From Paenibacillus solanacearum (GTDB lineage: Bacteria > Bacillota > Bacilli > Paenibacillales > NBRC-103111), in contig NZ_CAJVAS010000002.1 in NCBI RefSeq assembly GCF_910593845.1, positions 367,398 through 431,397 of the forward strand: a stretch of 64,000 nt of DNA, in the 5' to 3' direction. The notes below the pieces were generated by a model that saw nothing but the letters and a program-made list of their open reading frames with translations, had not been told where the DNA came from and did not search any database. How positions within the stretch are numbered: position 1 is the first letter of the stretch; every line of letters starts with the position of its first letter. Shown one piece after another: positions 44,607-53,563 of the stretch. A program made the translations under genes and the position numbers.

Positions 44607-46493
44607 ATGTGGAAATACGTGCTTTCGTTTGTATTCCTGATCGTCGGCGCAGCATTGCTCTTCCCTCATGGCGAAGAGCGCATGAAACCGGAATCGATCA
44701 GCCCCGCCGCCGAGCTGCAATTGAAACAATCGGCGCTGGAGCAGGATGTCGCAAGAACCGATGAATTGTGCCGAACGCAATGCAGCTACGAGATTGGCCG
44801 CGCCGCCAATGATATGAAGTCGAAGCCCGCCGATAAAATCAGCCAGCGGCTGCAGACGCTGCAGAGCGAGCATCCGCACATGGAACGGCTTACCTGGACC
44901 AAGCCCGGCGAACCGCTCGACAGAGGTGTCTCGGCAGGCACACTGAAGCCGGCGGTGCAAAGCGCGTTATCCGCTTCATTGGACGAAGCCAAACGTTCGG
45001 CGGATCAAGGAAAACCGTATCAATCCCAGCCGCTGCAAACCGGCGAGGGAACCTACTTCGTCATTGGCGTTCCTTCCGACGATGGGTCGACCGCCATTAT
45101 CGGGGCGGTACGTCAGCAAATTTTGCAGCAGGTGACCGATCATCAGCGAAAAAATTTGCGCATCGTCACTTACCCGAGCGAAGGCCGGTACAAGATCGAA
45201 TCGGTCGATTCGCGGACGCTGAAGGACGTGCACGTCGACCATCCGGAAGACAACGAAGGCACAAGCCATTATCATATGAACCAAGTCGTCGTCAAATTCA
45301 AAAACGAACCGTCGGCGAGCGACCTGGCCCGTATCCAAAAGGAAATCGGCGGCGCTCATATGCAAAAGCTCGGCTATACGTATGTTTTCGAATCCAGCGG
45401 CATGGAAGCGAAGCAGTTGATGGACTACTTCAAGAAATGGAACATCGAGTATGCCGAGCCCCATTTCTTGTATTTGACCAACCAAACGGACGAAGCCGCA
45501 CCTTCCAATCCGCCGAATTCCCAATCGGTGTTCACTCCAAACGATTCGCTCTACCGGCGATATCAATGGAACCTGCCGCTCATCGAGACGGAAGCCGGCT
45601 GGAACGTGACGAAAGGATCGGAAGATGTGATCGTCGCCGTCGTCGATACGGGCGTAGATTTGAATCATGTCGATCTGAAGGATCAGCTCGTCAGCGGCTA
45701 TAACGTCGTCAACCCTGGATCGGAACCGCTGGACGATGTCGGTCACGGCACGCATGTAGCCGGCGTCATCGGCGCGCTGGTCAACAATAACCTCGGGGTC
45801 GCGGGCATGAGCTGGTACAATCGCGTCATGCCGATCAAGGTGCTCGACCAGAGCGGCGCGGGAAGCACATACGCCGTCGCACAGGGCATCATCTGGGCGA
45901 CGGACCACGGGGCCAAAGTGATTAACATGAGCCTCGGCAACTACGCGGACGCACAATTTTTGCATGATGCGATCAAATATGCTTACGATCACGACGTTGT
46001 GCTCATTGCGGCAAGCGGCAACGACAATACGGAAAGACCGGGATACCCGGCCGCTTATCCGGAAGTATTCGCTGTCGCTGCGACGGACTCGAACAAGTCG
46101 AAGGCGTCCTTTTCCAATTACGGCGACTACATCGATGTTGCAGCGCCAGGCGTAAGCATCGCGAGCACGTATCCGCACAACCAATTCGCTGCGCTATCCG
46201 GCACTTCGATGGCCAGCCCGCATGTAACGGCGCTCGCGGCGCTGATCCGTTCGGCGAATCCGAGCCTGAAAAATACCGAAGTGATGCAGCTCATGCGCGA
46301 TACCGCCATGGACATCGGTCCGGCCGGCAAAGACAAATATTTCGGCTACGGCCTGATCGATGTTGTGGCCGCGCTGAAAGCGGCGGGCGGCAAAGCCGGG
46401 ACTGCCACGCAGGAAGGCCACACTTCGCGCGACCAACCGCTTGATGAATGGTCCGGCTGGAGCCGCTTCTGGAATCAGCTGTTCGGACGATAA
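44607..46493 (+). CDS. Membrane-anchored subtilisin-like serine protease (S8)
   Basis: This 628-residue protein has an N-terminal hydrophobic anchor or signal (about residues 4-20). An extracytoplasmic region (about 30-190) of uncertain fold follows, and then an I9-type inhibitor propeptide (about 225-285, NQVVVKFKNEPSA to EYAEPHF). The S8 catalytic domain has Asp347 in VVDTGVDLNH, His380 in GHGTHVAG and Ser534 in GTSMASPHV. The intact triad and propeptide predict a self-processed active enzyme outside the membrane. The short tail lacks a further domain. AGGAGG precedes the ATG. Confidence 0.92.
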   Translation: MWKYVLSFVFLIVGAALLFPHGEERMKPESISPAAELQLKQSALEQDVARTDELCRTQCSYEIGRAANDMKSKPADKISQRLQTLQSEHPHMERLTWTKPGEPLDRGVSAGTLKPAVQSALSASLDEAKRSADQGKPYQSQPLQTGEGTYFVIGVPSDDGSTAIIGAVRQQILQQVTDHQRKNLRIVTYPSEGRYKIESVDSRTLKDVHVDHPEDNEGTSHYHMNQVVVKFKNEPSASDLARIQKEIGGAHMQKLGYTYVFESSGMEAKQLMDYFKKWNIEYAEPHFLYLTNQTDEAAPSNPPNSQSVFTPNDSLYRRYQWNLPLIETEAGWNVTKGSEDVIVAVVDTGVDLNHVDLKDQLVSGYNVVNPGSEPLDDVGHGTHVAGVIGALVNNNLGVAGMSWYNRVMPIKVLDQSGAGSTYAVAQGIIWATDHGAKVINMSLGNYADAQFLHDAIKYAYDHDVVLIAASGNDNTERPGYPAAYPEVFAVAATDSNKSKASFSNYGDYIDVAAPGVSIASTYPHNQFAALSGTSMASPHVTALAALIRSANPSLKNTEVMQLMRDTAMDIGPAGKDKYFGYGLIDVVAALKAAGGKAGTATQEGHTSRDQPLDEWSGWSRFWNQLFGR

Positions 46494-46513
46494 AGCCAAT
46501 ATCAGCGCACAGC

Positions 46514-46541
46514 AAAAAACCGCCCACTGAGGCGGTTTTTC
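46514..46541. terminator. Bidirectional terminator between the subtilase gene and rnpB
   Basis: AAAAACCGCC (46515-46524) pairs perfectly with GGCGGTTTTT (46531-46540) around a 6-base loop. It ends the subtilase transcript. It could also end an rnpB read-through transcript from the other side, about 130 bases past the mature rnpB 3' end. Confidence 0.85.
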
Positions 46542-46671
46542 ACATGTTCATCGAGTGCAGCTATTGCGGATACTGTAGTTAACGTCGGCATAGCCTGACG
46601 TAACCGTTGCGATTTGATTGACAACTTCCATTGGCTGAAACGCTCAATGTAAGTTGCAGTATGGCTCAAAA

Positions 46672-47087
46672 GAAAGTTTGCCGTAAGCCGGGTTCTGTGC
46701 TTCCAGTGGTCGTAACGGGTGCCACCCTCCCACCGTTGAAGCGACAATCATCTATCTAGGCCAGACATTGCTGCCTGGCTCAAGCGACCAACCCGAACGC
46801 CCCTCGGGCAAAGGGTGTCTCCTCTCGAAAGAAAAGACGTGCGTTCCTCTAGGTCTTGCTCCAAATGGGGTTTACCAGGAACAATGTCACCATTGCTCCT
46901 CGTGGTCTCTTACACCACGGTTCCACCCTTACCTGATCCGCGCAATTGCTTGCGCGGCCATCGGCGGTCCATTTCTGTGGCACTAGCCTTCAGCTCGCGC
47001 TGACTGGACGTTATCCAGCATCCTGCCCTGTGGAGCCCGGACTTTCCTCTCGTGGACAAGCCACCAGCGATTGTCTGTCAAACTTTC
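46672..47087 (-). ncRNA. rnpB: RNase P RNA component, type A
   Basis: About 416 nt. The 5' and 3' ends pair as helix P1 (GAAAGTTTG at the 5' end with GGCAAACTTTC at the 3' end). Conserved core blocks are present in order: GAGGAAAGTCCGGGCT, ACCGCCGATGG, GGATCAGGTAAGGGTG, TGGTAAACCCC, GCTTGAGCC, GGCCTAGATAGATGATTG and ACAGAACCCGGCTTA. The order and wording of these blocks follow the Escherichia coli (type A) molecule and not the Bacillus subtilis type B molecule. It processes tRNA 5' ends with RnpA. Ends are estimated from P1. Confidence 0.95.
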
Positions 47088-47109
47088 TTTTGCAATAGAT
47101 GCATTTGCT

Positions 47110-47138
47110 AGTATACAAGGTATGCGGCAAAAAAACAA
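47110..47138 (-). promoter_or_regulatory. rnpB: rnpB promoter
   Basis: On the minus strand TTGTTT (47133-47138) and TATACT (47110-47115) are 17 bases apart. Transcription would start near 47103, about 15 bases before the predicted mature 5' end. Confidence 0.65.
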
Positions 47139-47147
47139 CTGGTGCTT

Positions 47148-48263
47148 TTACACAAACCGGAACGGTTCCGTATTCAGCTCCGAAGGCACGACGGCCGTCG
47201 CCCATTTCCGCTCGGCGAGCTTGCGCTGCAAATACTCGGCGACGCCCTGTTTCATGATTTTCTCCACGTTATGCCCCGGGTCAATCAGAGCGATACCTGC
47301 GGCTAACGCGTCATGCGCCGTATGATAGTCGATGTCGCCCGTAATCAGCACATCGGCTCCTTTGAACATCGCATGCTTCATATAGCGACTGCCTGAACCT
47401 CCCAATACCGCGGCTTTGCGCATCATTTGGTCGGGATCGCCCACCACCCGCAGCATTGGCACATCGAACGCCTGCTTCACCTGCTCGCACAGCTCAGCCA
47501 GCGTAAGCGGCTTCGGCAGCTTGCCGGCACGCCCAAGCCCGAACGTTCTTGTCTTCAGATCGAGCAGATACAGATCATATGCGACCTCTTCGTAAGGATG
47601 TGCCTTGAGCATCGCTTGCACGACACGCCGTTCCACACTTTGCGGCACGATCGTTTCAATCCGGATTTCCTTCGCCGTCTCCAGCTTGCCCTGTTTGCCG
47701 ATAAAAGGCTCCGTGCCTTCCCGCGGCATAAACGTTCCGCTGCCCTCGATGTTGAAGCTGCAATGGCTGTAGTCGCCGATCCAGCCGGCGCCCGCATCGA
47801 ACATCGCCTGCCTTACTTTATCCGCATAATCAACAGGAACAAAGACGACCAGCTTCTTCAATTTATCCGTATGTACTTCATCGAGCGGCTCGGTGTCGGT
47901 CAAGCCGATCGCCTCGGCCATCATATCGTTGATGCCGCCGTCGGCCGTATCCAAATTCGTATGCGCAATGTATACGGCAATGTCATGCTTGATCAGCTTT
48001 TCATAAAGGCGTCCTGCCGGCGTATCCGTCTGAATATGCGGCAAAGGACGGTAGATGACGGCATGATGCGCAATAATCAAATCGGCCTGCTCGCGGATTG
48101 CCTCCGCTACCACCTCTTCCGTAACGTCCAGCGCAACCAGCACTTTGCGGATATCTTTTTGCAGCGTCCCGATTTGCAGACCGATTTTATCGTCCGGTAC
48201 GGCATACGCTTTCGGAGCGAGCTCCTCCATCAATTGAATGACGGCCTGGCCTTTTGCGTACAT
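47148..48263 (-). CDS. yqfO: Nif3-like dinuclear metal centre protein (YqfO type)
   Basis: This 371-residue protein has the two halves of the Nif3 fold, with metal-site signatures IIAHHAVIYRPL near residue 64 and AHTNLDTADGG near 99. C-terminal GDIDYHTAHDAL and IDPGHNVEKI complete the site. A PII-like insertion (about 130-235) separates the halves, as in Bacillus YqfO. Function is debated (metal chaperone or hydrolase). The ATG follows GAGGAGG and lies inside the end of trmK, overlapping by 34 bases, as in the yqfN-yqfO pair. Confidence 0.92.
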   Translation of the reverse strand: MYAKGQAVIQLMEELAPKAYAVPDDKIGLQIGTLQKDIRKVLVALDVTEEVVAEAIREQADLIIAHHAVIYRPLPHIQTDTPAGRLYEKLIKHDIAVYIAHTNLDTADGGINDMMAEAIGLTDTEPLDEVHTDKLKKLVVFVPVDYADKVRQAMFDAGAGWIGDYSHCSFNIEGSGTFMPREGTEPFIGKQGKLETAKEIRIETIVPQSVERRVVQAMLKAHPYEEVAYDLYLLDLKTRTFGLGRAGKLPKPLTLAELCEQVKQAFDVPMLRVVGDPDQMMRKAAVLGGSGSRYMKHAMFKGADVLITGDIDYHTAHDALAAGIALIDPGHNVEKIMKQGVAEYLQRKLAERKWATAVVPSELNTEPFRFV

Positions 48264-49000
48264 GCAAGCACCTCCTCAATCCTGTTCATCTCGCGGCGAA
48301 ACTCGCGTTCCTTTTGCTTGGACGCTTCCAAGTCCGACTGAGACAAAGCGGCGCATATTTTCTCCAGCTTCTCCAGCTCGCTGCGCCACTTTTTCACCCA
48401 AACCGGAGAAGCTTCTCTCGTCAAATAAGGTCCCATCTTGAGCAGCACATCCCGATCGGCTGTCGTTTCCTCCGAAAAAAGCAGCGGCTCATAGACTCGG
48501 GTATACGCCGTATCGCCCGGCTCCGGGGCAACGGCGGTTAATATTTCGTATATTTTATCGTCTTCCTCGACGATGCGCTCTCCAATGAGCGTCCAGCCAT
48601 GCTCCAGCAGCCATGCACGCACCAGCGATTCGCCGACGTTCGGCTGCAGCACGAGCCTGGATACGCCGTCCAGCTTGGCTTGACCCGCTTCCAGAATCGA
48701 TGCGATCAGCGCGCCTCCCATCCCGGCAATCGTAATGACGTCGACTTCCCCCGGAGCAATCACTTCCAGACCGTCCCCGCGTCTTACGTCGATGATATGA
48801 TCAAGACCGGAGGAGCGAACTTGTTTGCCAGCCGCCTCGAACGGTCCGGGATTCACTTCGCCCGCAACTGCGCGAACGATCGTCCCCCGCTCCGCCAAAT
48901 AGGAAGGAAGCAGTGCATGATCCGAGCCGATATCGGCCAGCCGGCTGCCTGCAGGCACTTGCTCCGCAATCATTTCCAAACGCTTCGATAATCGCAACAT
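48230..49000 (-). CDS. trmK: tRNA (adenine-22 N1)-methyltransferase TrmK
   Basis: This 256-residue enzyme has a Rossmann-like SAM domain with RLADIGSDHALLPSYLAERG near residue 19 and ITIAGMGGALI near 85. A C-terminal coiled coil (about 205-250) is typical of TrmK/YqfN. It methylates A22 of tRNA-Ser and tRNA-Tyr. Its ATG overlaps the stop of the upstream membrane-protein gene as TAATG. The ribosome binding site is weak, so translation is probably coupled. Confidence 0.92.
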   Translation of the reverse strand: MLRLSKRLEMIAEQVPAGSRLADIGSDHALLPSYLAERGTIVRAVAGEVNPGPFEAAGKQVRSSGLDHIIDVRRGDGLEVIAPGEVDVITIAGMGGALIASILEAGQAKLDGVSRLVLQPNVGESLVRAWLLEHGWTLIGERIVEEDDKIYEILTAVAPEPGDTAYTRVYEPLLFSEETTADRDVLLKMGPYLTREASPVWVKKWRSELEKLEKICAALSQSDLEASKQKEREFRREMNRIEEVLACTQKARPSFN

Positions 49001-49836
49001 TAAAAAACAACCCATTCCGTCCATTTTTTTCGAAAAAAGAAGAGCAGCGCCGCTTCGACCATGATTTTGCCTAACAGCAACCACTGCACAGTCATCTCGC
49101 CATATTGCTCCGAATAAAGCATACCATACAATTCCGGCATATACCAAACGATCAGCCCGACGATAAAAAAGACAAAACCGCTCTGGCGGCTTTTCTCATG
49201 AACCATCCAGGACATCCAGCAAAATACGATGGCGAGCGGCACCCAGCTCAGTTCCAGCGTTATCCATTGAATCGAAGCAAGCTGATGATGCAGCAGCCAT
49301 CCATAGCAAAACACCAGACCAACCCACCCGCACAGATGATACAGGGCAAATCGTGAGATCAATCCCGTTATAATCCATATCATGCTGACAAGCACGACAT
49401 AAGCAACGATCAGGACAGGATCCTCGACGCCATGGATCTTCATCAAATAAACGCCGATAAACAGCCAAAACAATGAAGCCAATCCAAGCAGCACAAGCGC
49501 CGCAGGCGGCTCCTTCTCTCGCTTCACCGCACTCCATCCATACAAGCATGCCAAAAAAAGGATCGAAGCTCCGATTTGCATTGGTAAATCAAAAGCGTTA
49601 AAATTAAGAGCAATCATACATAAAAGGCATAGCGCGCCGAATACAAGCAACCAAATTTTCCAATTACTGTTACGAACATTCGTGTGATTTAAGCCGAACA
49701 ACGCCGCTTCCCCCGGCTTTTCTCGGCTGTCTTCCAAATACAGATTGAGCAAAAAATCGCAGTACTGTTCCGGCAGAAGCTTGCTTCTGCGCCAGTGCTC
49801 GATTTCACGGATTAACGTTTTTTTCTTTTCGTCCAT
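49000..49836 (-). CDS. Uncharacterised polytopic membrane protein
   Basis: This 278-residue protein has an N-terminal cytosolic helix pair (EIEHWRRSKLLPEQYCDFLL, about residues 10-29) reminiscent of DUF2157-type proteins. About eight membrane helices follow from residue 58 to the C-terminus. Function is unknown. The ATG follows GGGGGAA. It is translationally coupled to trmK and lies after the rpoD terminator. Confidence 0.7.
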   Translation of the reverse strand: MDEKKKTLIREIEHWRRSKLLPEQYCDFLLNLYLEDSREKPGEAALFGLNHTNVRNSNWKIWLLVFGALCLLCMIALNFNAFDLPMQIGASILFLACLYGWSAVKREKEPPAALVLLGLASLFWLFIGVYLMKIHGVEDPVLIVAYVVLVSMIWIITGLISRFALYHLCGWVGLVFCYGWLLHHQLASIQWITLELSWVPLAIVFCWMSWMVHEKSRQSGFVFFIVGLIVWYMPELYGMLYSEQYGEMTVQWLLLGKIMVEAALLFFFRKKWTEWVVF

Positions 49837-49898
49837 GACCGGCGTTCCCCCGACTGATCGTATCGTCACTCTTCATTGTTTATCGGCGGATGCCGCAT

Positions 49899-49936
49899 AA
49901 AAAATTAGACCTCGCTGCGAAAGGGCAGCAAGGTCT
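49899..49936 (-). terminator. Intrinsic terminator after rpoD
   Basis: AGACCTCGCTGC (49907-49918) pairs with GCAGCAAGGTCT (49925-49936) with one mismatch. Six T follow on the minus strand. It ends the dnaG-rpoD unit. Confidence 0.85.
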
Positions 49937-49947
49937 GGAAACAAAGC

Positions 49948-51066
49948 TTATTCAAGAAAATCTTTAAGCCGTTTGCTTCGGCTCGGATGGCGCAGTTTCC
50001 GCAGTGCTTTCGCTTCAATCTGACGAATCCGTTCGCGGGTAACGCCGAATACTTTACCGACTTCTTCCAACGTTCTCGTACGACCGTCATCCAGACCGAA
50101 GCGCAAGCGAAGCACGTTCTCTTCGCGTTCGGTCAATGTATCGAGCACGTCCTCCAGCTGTTCTTTCAGCAATTCGTACGCCGCCGCATCGGCCGGCGCA
50201 AGCGCCTCCTGATCCTCGATGAAGTCGCCCAGATGAGAGTCGTCCTCTTCCCCGATCGGCGTTTCCAGAGAAACCGGCTCCTGCGCGATCTTCATGATTT
50301 CCCTTACCTTGTCGGTGCTGAGATCCATCTCTTTCGCGATTTCTTCCGGTGTCGGTTCGCGCCCCAATTCTTGCAGCAGCTGGCGGGATACCCGAATCAA
50401 TTTATTGATCGTTTCGACCATATGTACCGGAATCCGGATCGTCCGCGCCTGATCGGCAATAGCCCGCGTAATCGCCTGACGAATCCACCATGTCGCATAG
50501 GTACTGAACTTGAAGCCTTTGTCATGGTCAAACTTCTCGACCGCTTTAATCAGGCCCATATTGCCTTCCTGAATCAAATCGAGAAACAGCATGCCGCGGC
50601 CAACATAGCGCTTCGCGATGCTGACGACAAGCCGCAAGTTCGCTTCCGCCAGACGGCGCTTCGCTTCTTCGTCGCCCTGCTCGATACGTTTGGCAAGCTG
50701 AATCTCGTCCTCTGCCGACAGCAACGGCACGCGTCCGATTTCTTTCAAATACATGCGCACCGGATCGTTGATTTTAATGCCTGGCGGGAGCGACAGATCG
50801 TCGTCAAAATGAAATTCGTCATGTTCATGCTCCATCGGGCTCATGCCATGTTCTTCATCCGTTTCGTTGCCAACGTCGATCCCCATTTCCTGCAGCTGCT
50901 CGAAAAACTCGTCGATCTGCTCCGGGTCTTGATCGAAGGGGGCCAACTTTTCCATAATATCTTTGTACGTTAAGGAAGAGCGCTTTTTCCCTTGTTCAAT
51001 CAATTGATCTTTCACTTGTTCCAACGTAAGTTCTGTCTCTATCTCTGTACGTTGATCGTTCGCCAT
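49948..51066 (-). CDS. rpoD: Primary sigma factor SigA (RpoD)
   Basis: This 372-residue sigma-70 protein is close to the 371 residues of Bacillus subtilis SigA. Region 1.1 and 1.2 precede region 2 ([16 protein letters not shown] near residue 142, then the 2.3/2.4 segment [20 protein letters not shown]). Region 3 follows, and then region 4 with the helix-turn-helix [20 protein letters not shown]. The C-terminus is [11 protein letters not shown]. It directs RNA polymerase to housekeeping promoters. It follows dnaG by about 55 bases. Confidence 0.98.
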   Translation of the reverse strand: MANDQRTEIETELTLEQVKDQLIEQGKKRSSLTYKDIMEKLAPFDQDPEQIDEFFEQLQEMGIDVGNETDEEHGMSPMEHEHDEFHFDDDLSLPPGIKINDPVRMYLKEIGRVPLLSAEDEIQLAKRIEQGDEEAKRRLAEANLRLVVSIAKRYVGRGMLFLDLIQEGNMGLIKAVEKFDHDKGFKFSTYATWWIRQAITRAIADQARTIRIPVHMVETINKLIRVSRQLLQELGREPTPEEIAKEMDLSTDKVREIMKIAQEPVSLETPIGEEDDSHLGDFIEDQEALAPADAAAYELLKEQLEDVLDTLTEREENVLRLRFGLDDGRTRTLEEVGKVFGVTRERIRQIEAKALRKLRHPSRSKRLKDFLE

Positions 51067-51121
51067 AGTCGGGCTCCCTCCTCCCTAGAATTTCATCCTG
51101 ACGCGTGGCGCTGACGAAAGA

Positions 51122-52960
51122 TCAGGATGATTTCAACTTCTTTTCTAGGGCTATAATCTCACTGCCTAATTGCAGAGCCGTTGATAGATCCCCTGAACGC
51201 TCTGCCTGTTTGATTTCTTTTCTTTTTTGTTCAAGCATCTGCAGCAAAGGAAATTTTCGGATTTCCCGGATGTAATCGTCGATGACGGCATCGTTGATCC
51301 CATTCCGGTTATCTATTAACGTCAGCGAGCTCGCTAGGCTCTCCAACTTGTCATCCTGCAATGTACCGATGAACGTGCTGGCATTCGGCTCGCTTCCTTG
51401 CGCGTAATACGCATACAAGTACGCAGCCAGCGCCGCATGAGCTTCCACATTGAAATGTTCGCCGAGCTGCTTCTGAACATAACCGGAAATATCCCGGTCC
51501 GCCATCATGACGGATAGCAGCTGACGCTCCGCAAATTGATAAGCGGGATAAATCGCCGGGGCTTGTTCACGGGGTTTCCCGTCATTCATAACATTATTCC
51601 ACGGTTTATCTTTATTATCCCCAAATCTTTCGTTTTTTTCCGACTGGAGCCTGATTTCGTTCAGCTCCTGCATTGCGGTTTCAAACTTGAGTTGAAACTC
51701 ATTCGTCAGCTCTTTGACGTAATGCTCCCGTTCGATCGGCGATGCGATGGTTGCAATCAGCTTGAAAGCTTGCCTTATATAACGGAGCTTCTCTCCATCC
51801 TCCTGCAGCCTGAAATTTTTGCGGTAATACAAAAGCTTATATTTGATCGACGGTACGGCGGATGTAATCACCTCGCGTACGTATCGTTCAGAACCATGCT
51901 TTCGAATATACTCGTCTGGATCAAGATTGCCCGGCAGCAGCGCGACGCGAACCGCCAAGCCCGCATTTTCCAGAATCGGGATGCTCTTGTACGCCGCAGT
52001 TTGTCCTGCACCATCACCGTCATAAGCAACGACGACGCGATCGGCAAGCCTTCGAATCGCTTCGGCATGCTCCGCCGTCAAGGCCGTGCCCATCGTAGCG
52101 ACGCCGTTCGTCACGCCGGATTCCCACGACTTGATCACATCCATGTAGCCCTCGAACAACACGAGCTCCTGTGACTTGCGTATATGCGGTCTTGCCAGAT
52201 GCAGATTGTATAAGGTACGGCTCTTGTGAAACAGCATCGATTCCGGACTGTTCAAATATTTGGGCTGCGCATCGCCCATGGCCCGTGCGGCGAAGGCGAT
52301 CGTCTGTCCCTTCCAGTCCAGAATAGGGAACATGACGCGATCGCGGAATTTATCGAAATAACCGCTCCCGTCCTGTCTTGCCGAAATTAAACCGCCTTGC
52401 TCGAGCAAGGGAAGCGGAAATTGCCTGCCCTCCAAAAACTTGGATAGCGTCTCCCAACCTGCTGGAGCATAGCCAATACCGAAAAGCTCGATCAACGCGT
52501 CGGTCATCCCTCTGGAACGCAAATAGTCAAGTGCAGGCTTGCCTTCCGCGGTATTCATCAGCAAATACCGGTACAGTTTCCCAGCCAGTTCGTACGCTTC
52601 CAGCAGCTTCGCCCGGTCGGCATTCTCTTTCGTTTCCGCGGCGGTATGCTGCTGCGGCTGCAGTCCGAGATCCAAATGCGCTTCGGCCGCCAGTTTGCGC
52701 AGTGCTTGACCGAAAGTAAGCCCCTCGACTTCCGAAATGAACCGGACGGCGTTCCCTCCCGCTCCGCAACCGAAGCAGTGGTATATTTGCTTTTCCGGCG
52801 TGACGGTGAAGGAAGGTGTTTTCTCCGAATGAAAAGGACAGAGCCCCTTCAGGTAATGTCCTTGCTTCGTCAGATGAACATGCCGGCCGACGACTTCCAC
52901 GATGTCATGAGCTTTCAGGACCGCTTCAATCACTTGTTCAGGAATGCGTCCGTTACTCAT
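51122..52960 (-). CDS. dnaG: DNA primase DnaG
   Basis: This 612-residue primase has an N-terminal zinc ribbon (CPFH near residue 41, then CFGCG near 61). The catalytic TOPRIM core has EGYMDVI near 269 and the acidic AYDGDGAGQ near 312. A C-terminal helicase-binding region (about 460-612) interacts with the replicative helicase. It lays RNA primers at the replication fork. The ATG follows GGTGGAG; a start five codons earlier overlaps that site. Order with rpoD is the classic macromolecular synthesis operon. Confidence 0.97.
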   Translation of the reverse strand: MSNGRIPEQVIEAVLKAHDIVEVVGRHVHLTKQGHYLKGLCPFHSEKTPSFTVTPEKQIYHCFGCGAGGNAVRFISEVEGLTFGQALRKLAAEAHLDLGLQPQQHTAAETKENADRAKLLEAYELAGKLYRYLLMNTAEGKPALDYLRSRGMTDALIELFGIGYAPAGWETLSKFLEGRQFPLPLLEQGGLISARQDGSGYFDKFRDRVMFPILDWKGQTIAFAARAMGDAQPKYLNSPESMLFHKSRTLYNLHLARPHIRKSQELVLFEGYMDVIKSWESGVTNGVATMGTALTAEHAEAIRRLADRVVVAYDGDGAGQTAAYKSIPILENAGLAVRVALLPGNLDPDEYIRKHGSERYVREVITSAVPSIKYKLLYYRKNFRLQEDGEKLRYIRQAFKLIATIASPIEREHYVKELTNEFQLKFETAMQELNEIRLQSEKNERFGDNKDKPWNNVMNDGKPREQAPAIYPAYQFAERQLLSVMMADRDISGYVQKQLGEHFNVEAHAALAAYLYAYYAQGSEPNASTFIGTLQDDKLESLASSLTLIDNRNGINDAVIDDYIREIRKFPLLQMLEQKRKEIKQAERSGDLSTALQLGSEIIALEKKLKSS

Positions 52961-53000
52961 ATTCTCCACCTTCATTCAAATTAACACGTAATACTATTCG

Positions 53001-53456
53001 CTATTTGGTTTCATTCTCCTGCAAACTTCGCAAAAGTTTTGTCAAACATTGTAGAAAAAAAACACGATCTTCATCCGTCATCGCCCGCGGGCCTTTCGAA
53101 TGCTTGCCGCCGCGCCGCTGTTTGGCCTGCTCGTGCCGCCGTTCAAGCAAAAAATCGATGGTCCGGTCGCTGTACAACTGTCCGCGATTCGACACGGCCC
53201 ATGCCTTCTTGCCGAGCGCCAGCGCCGCGAGTCCGAAATCTTGCGTCACCAGCACGTCTCCCGCCTTGATATGGTTGGCGATATACAAATCGACCGACTG
53301 GTCCGAACGGTCGACCTGAACGATTTGTATGCCCTCGGCCGGCTGCAGCCGGTGATCGAACGACGCCACCATCAGCACCTGTACGCCAAACTGTGCCGCC
53401 GCGCGTATGATCTCCGATTTGACCGGACAAGCGTCGGCATCCACGATAATCTTCAT
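53001..53456 (-). CDS. yqxD: YaiI/YqxD (UPF0178, DUF188) protein
   Basis: This 151-residue PIN-like protein opens with KIIVDADACPVKSEI and has VTQDFGLAALALGKKAWAVSNRG near residue 77. A basic ERRHEQAKQRRGGKHSKGPR segment follows near 111. The family is predicted to be a nuclease, but activity is unproven. Position before dnaG matches yqxD of Bacillus subtilis. The start is ambiguous between two ATGs six bases apart, neither with a strong ribosome binding site. Confidence 0.88.
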   Translation of the reverse strand: MKIIVDADACPVKSEIIRAAAQFGVQVLMVASFDHRLQPAEGIQIVQVDRSDQSVDLYIANHIKAGDVLVTQDFGLAALALGKKAWAVSNRGQLYSDRTIDFLLERRHEQAKQRRGGKHSKGPRAMTDEDRVFFLQCLTKLLRSLQENETK

Positions 53457-53563
53457 TGTCATGATTTTGTACCGCCGCAAAAAATGTGACTTCAGCCCTA
53501 CTTATAAATATTATATACGGCAAAATTGCAAAAAATCCTTCTTCACTTCAGGGAAAAAACCGA

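Noticed and set aside
44976..46184. Minus-strand open frame (402 codons) inside the subtilase gene
   Set aside because: It is antisense to the catalytic domain with an intact Asp-His-Ser triad, and its composition is that of a mirrored coding frame.
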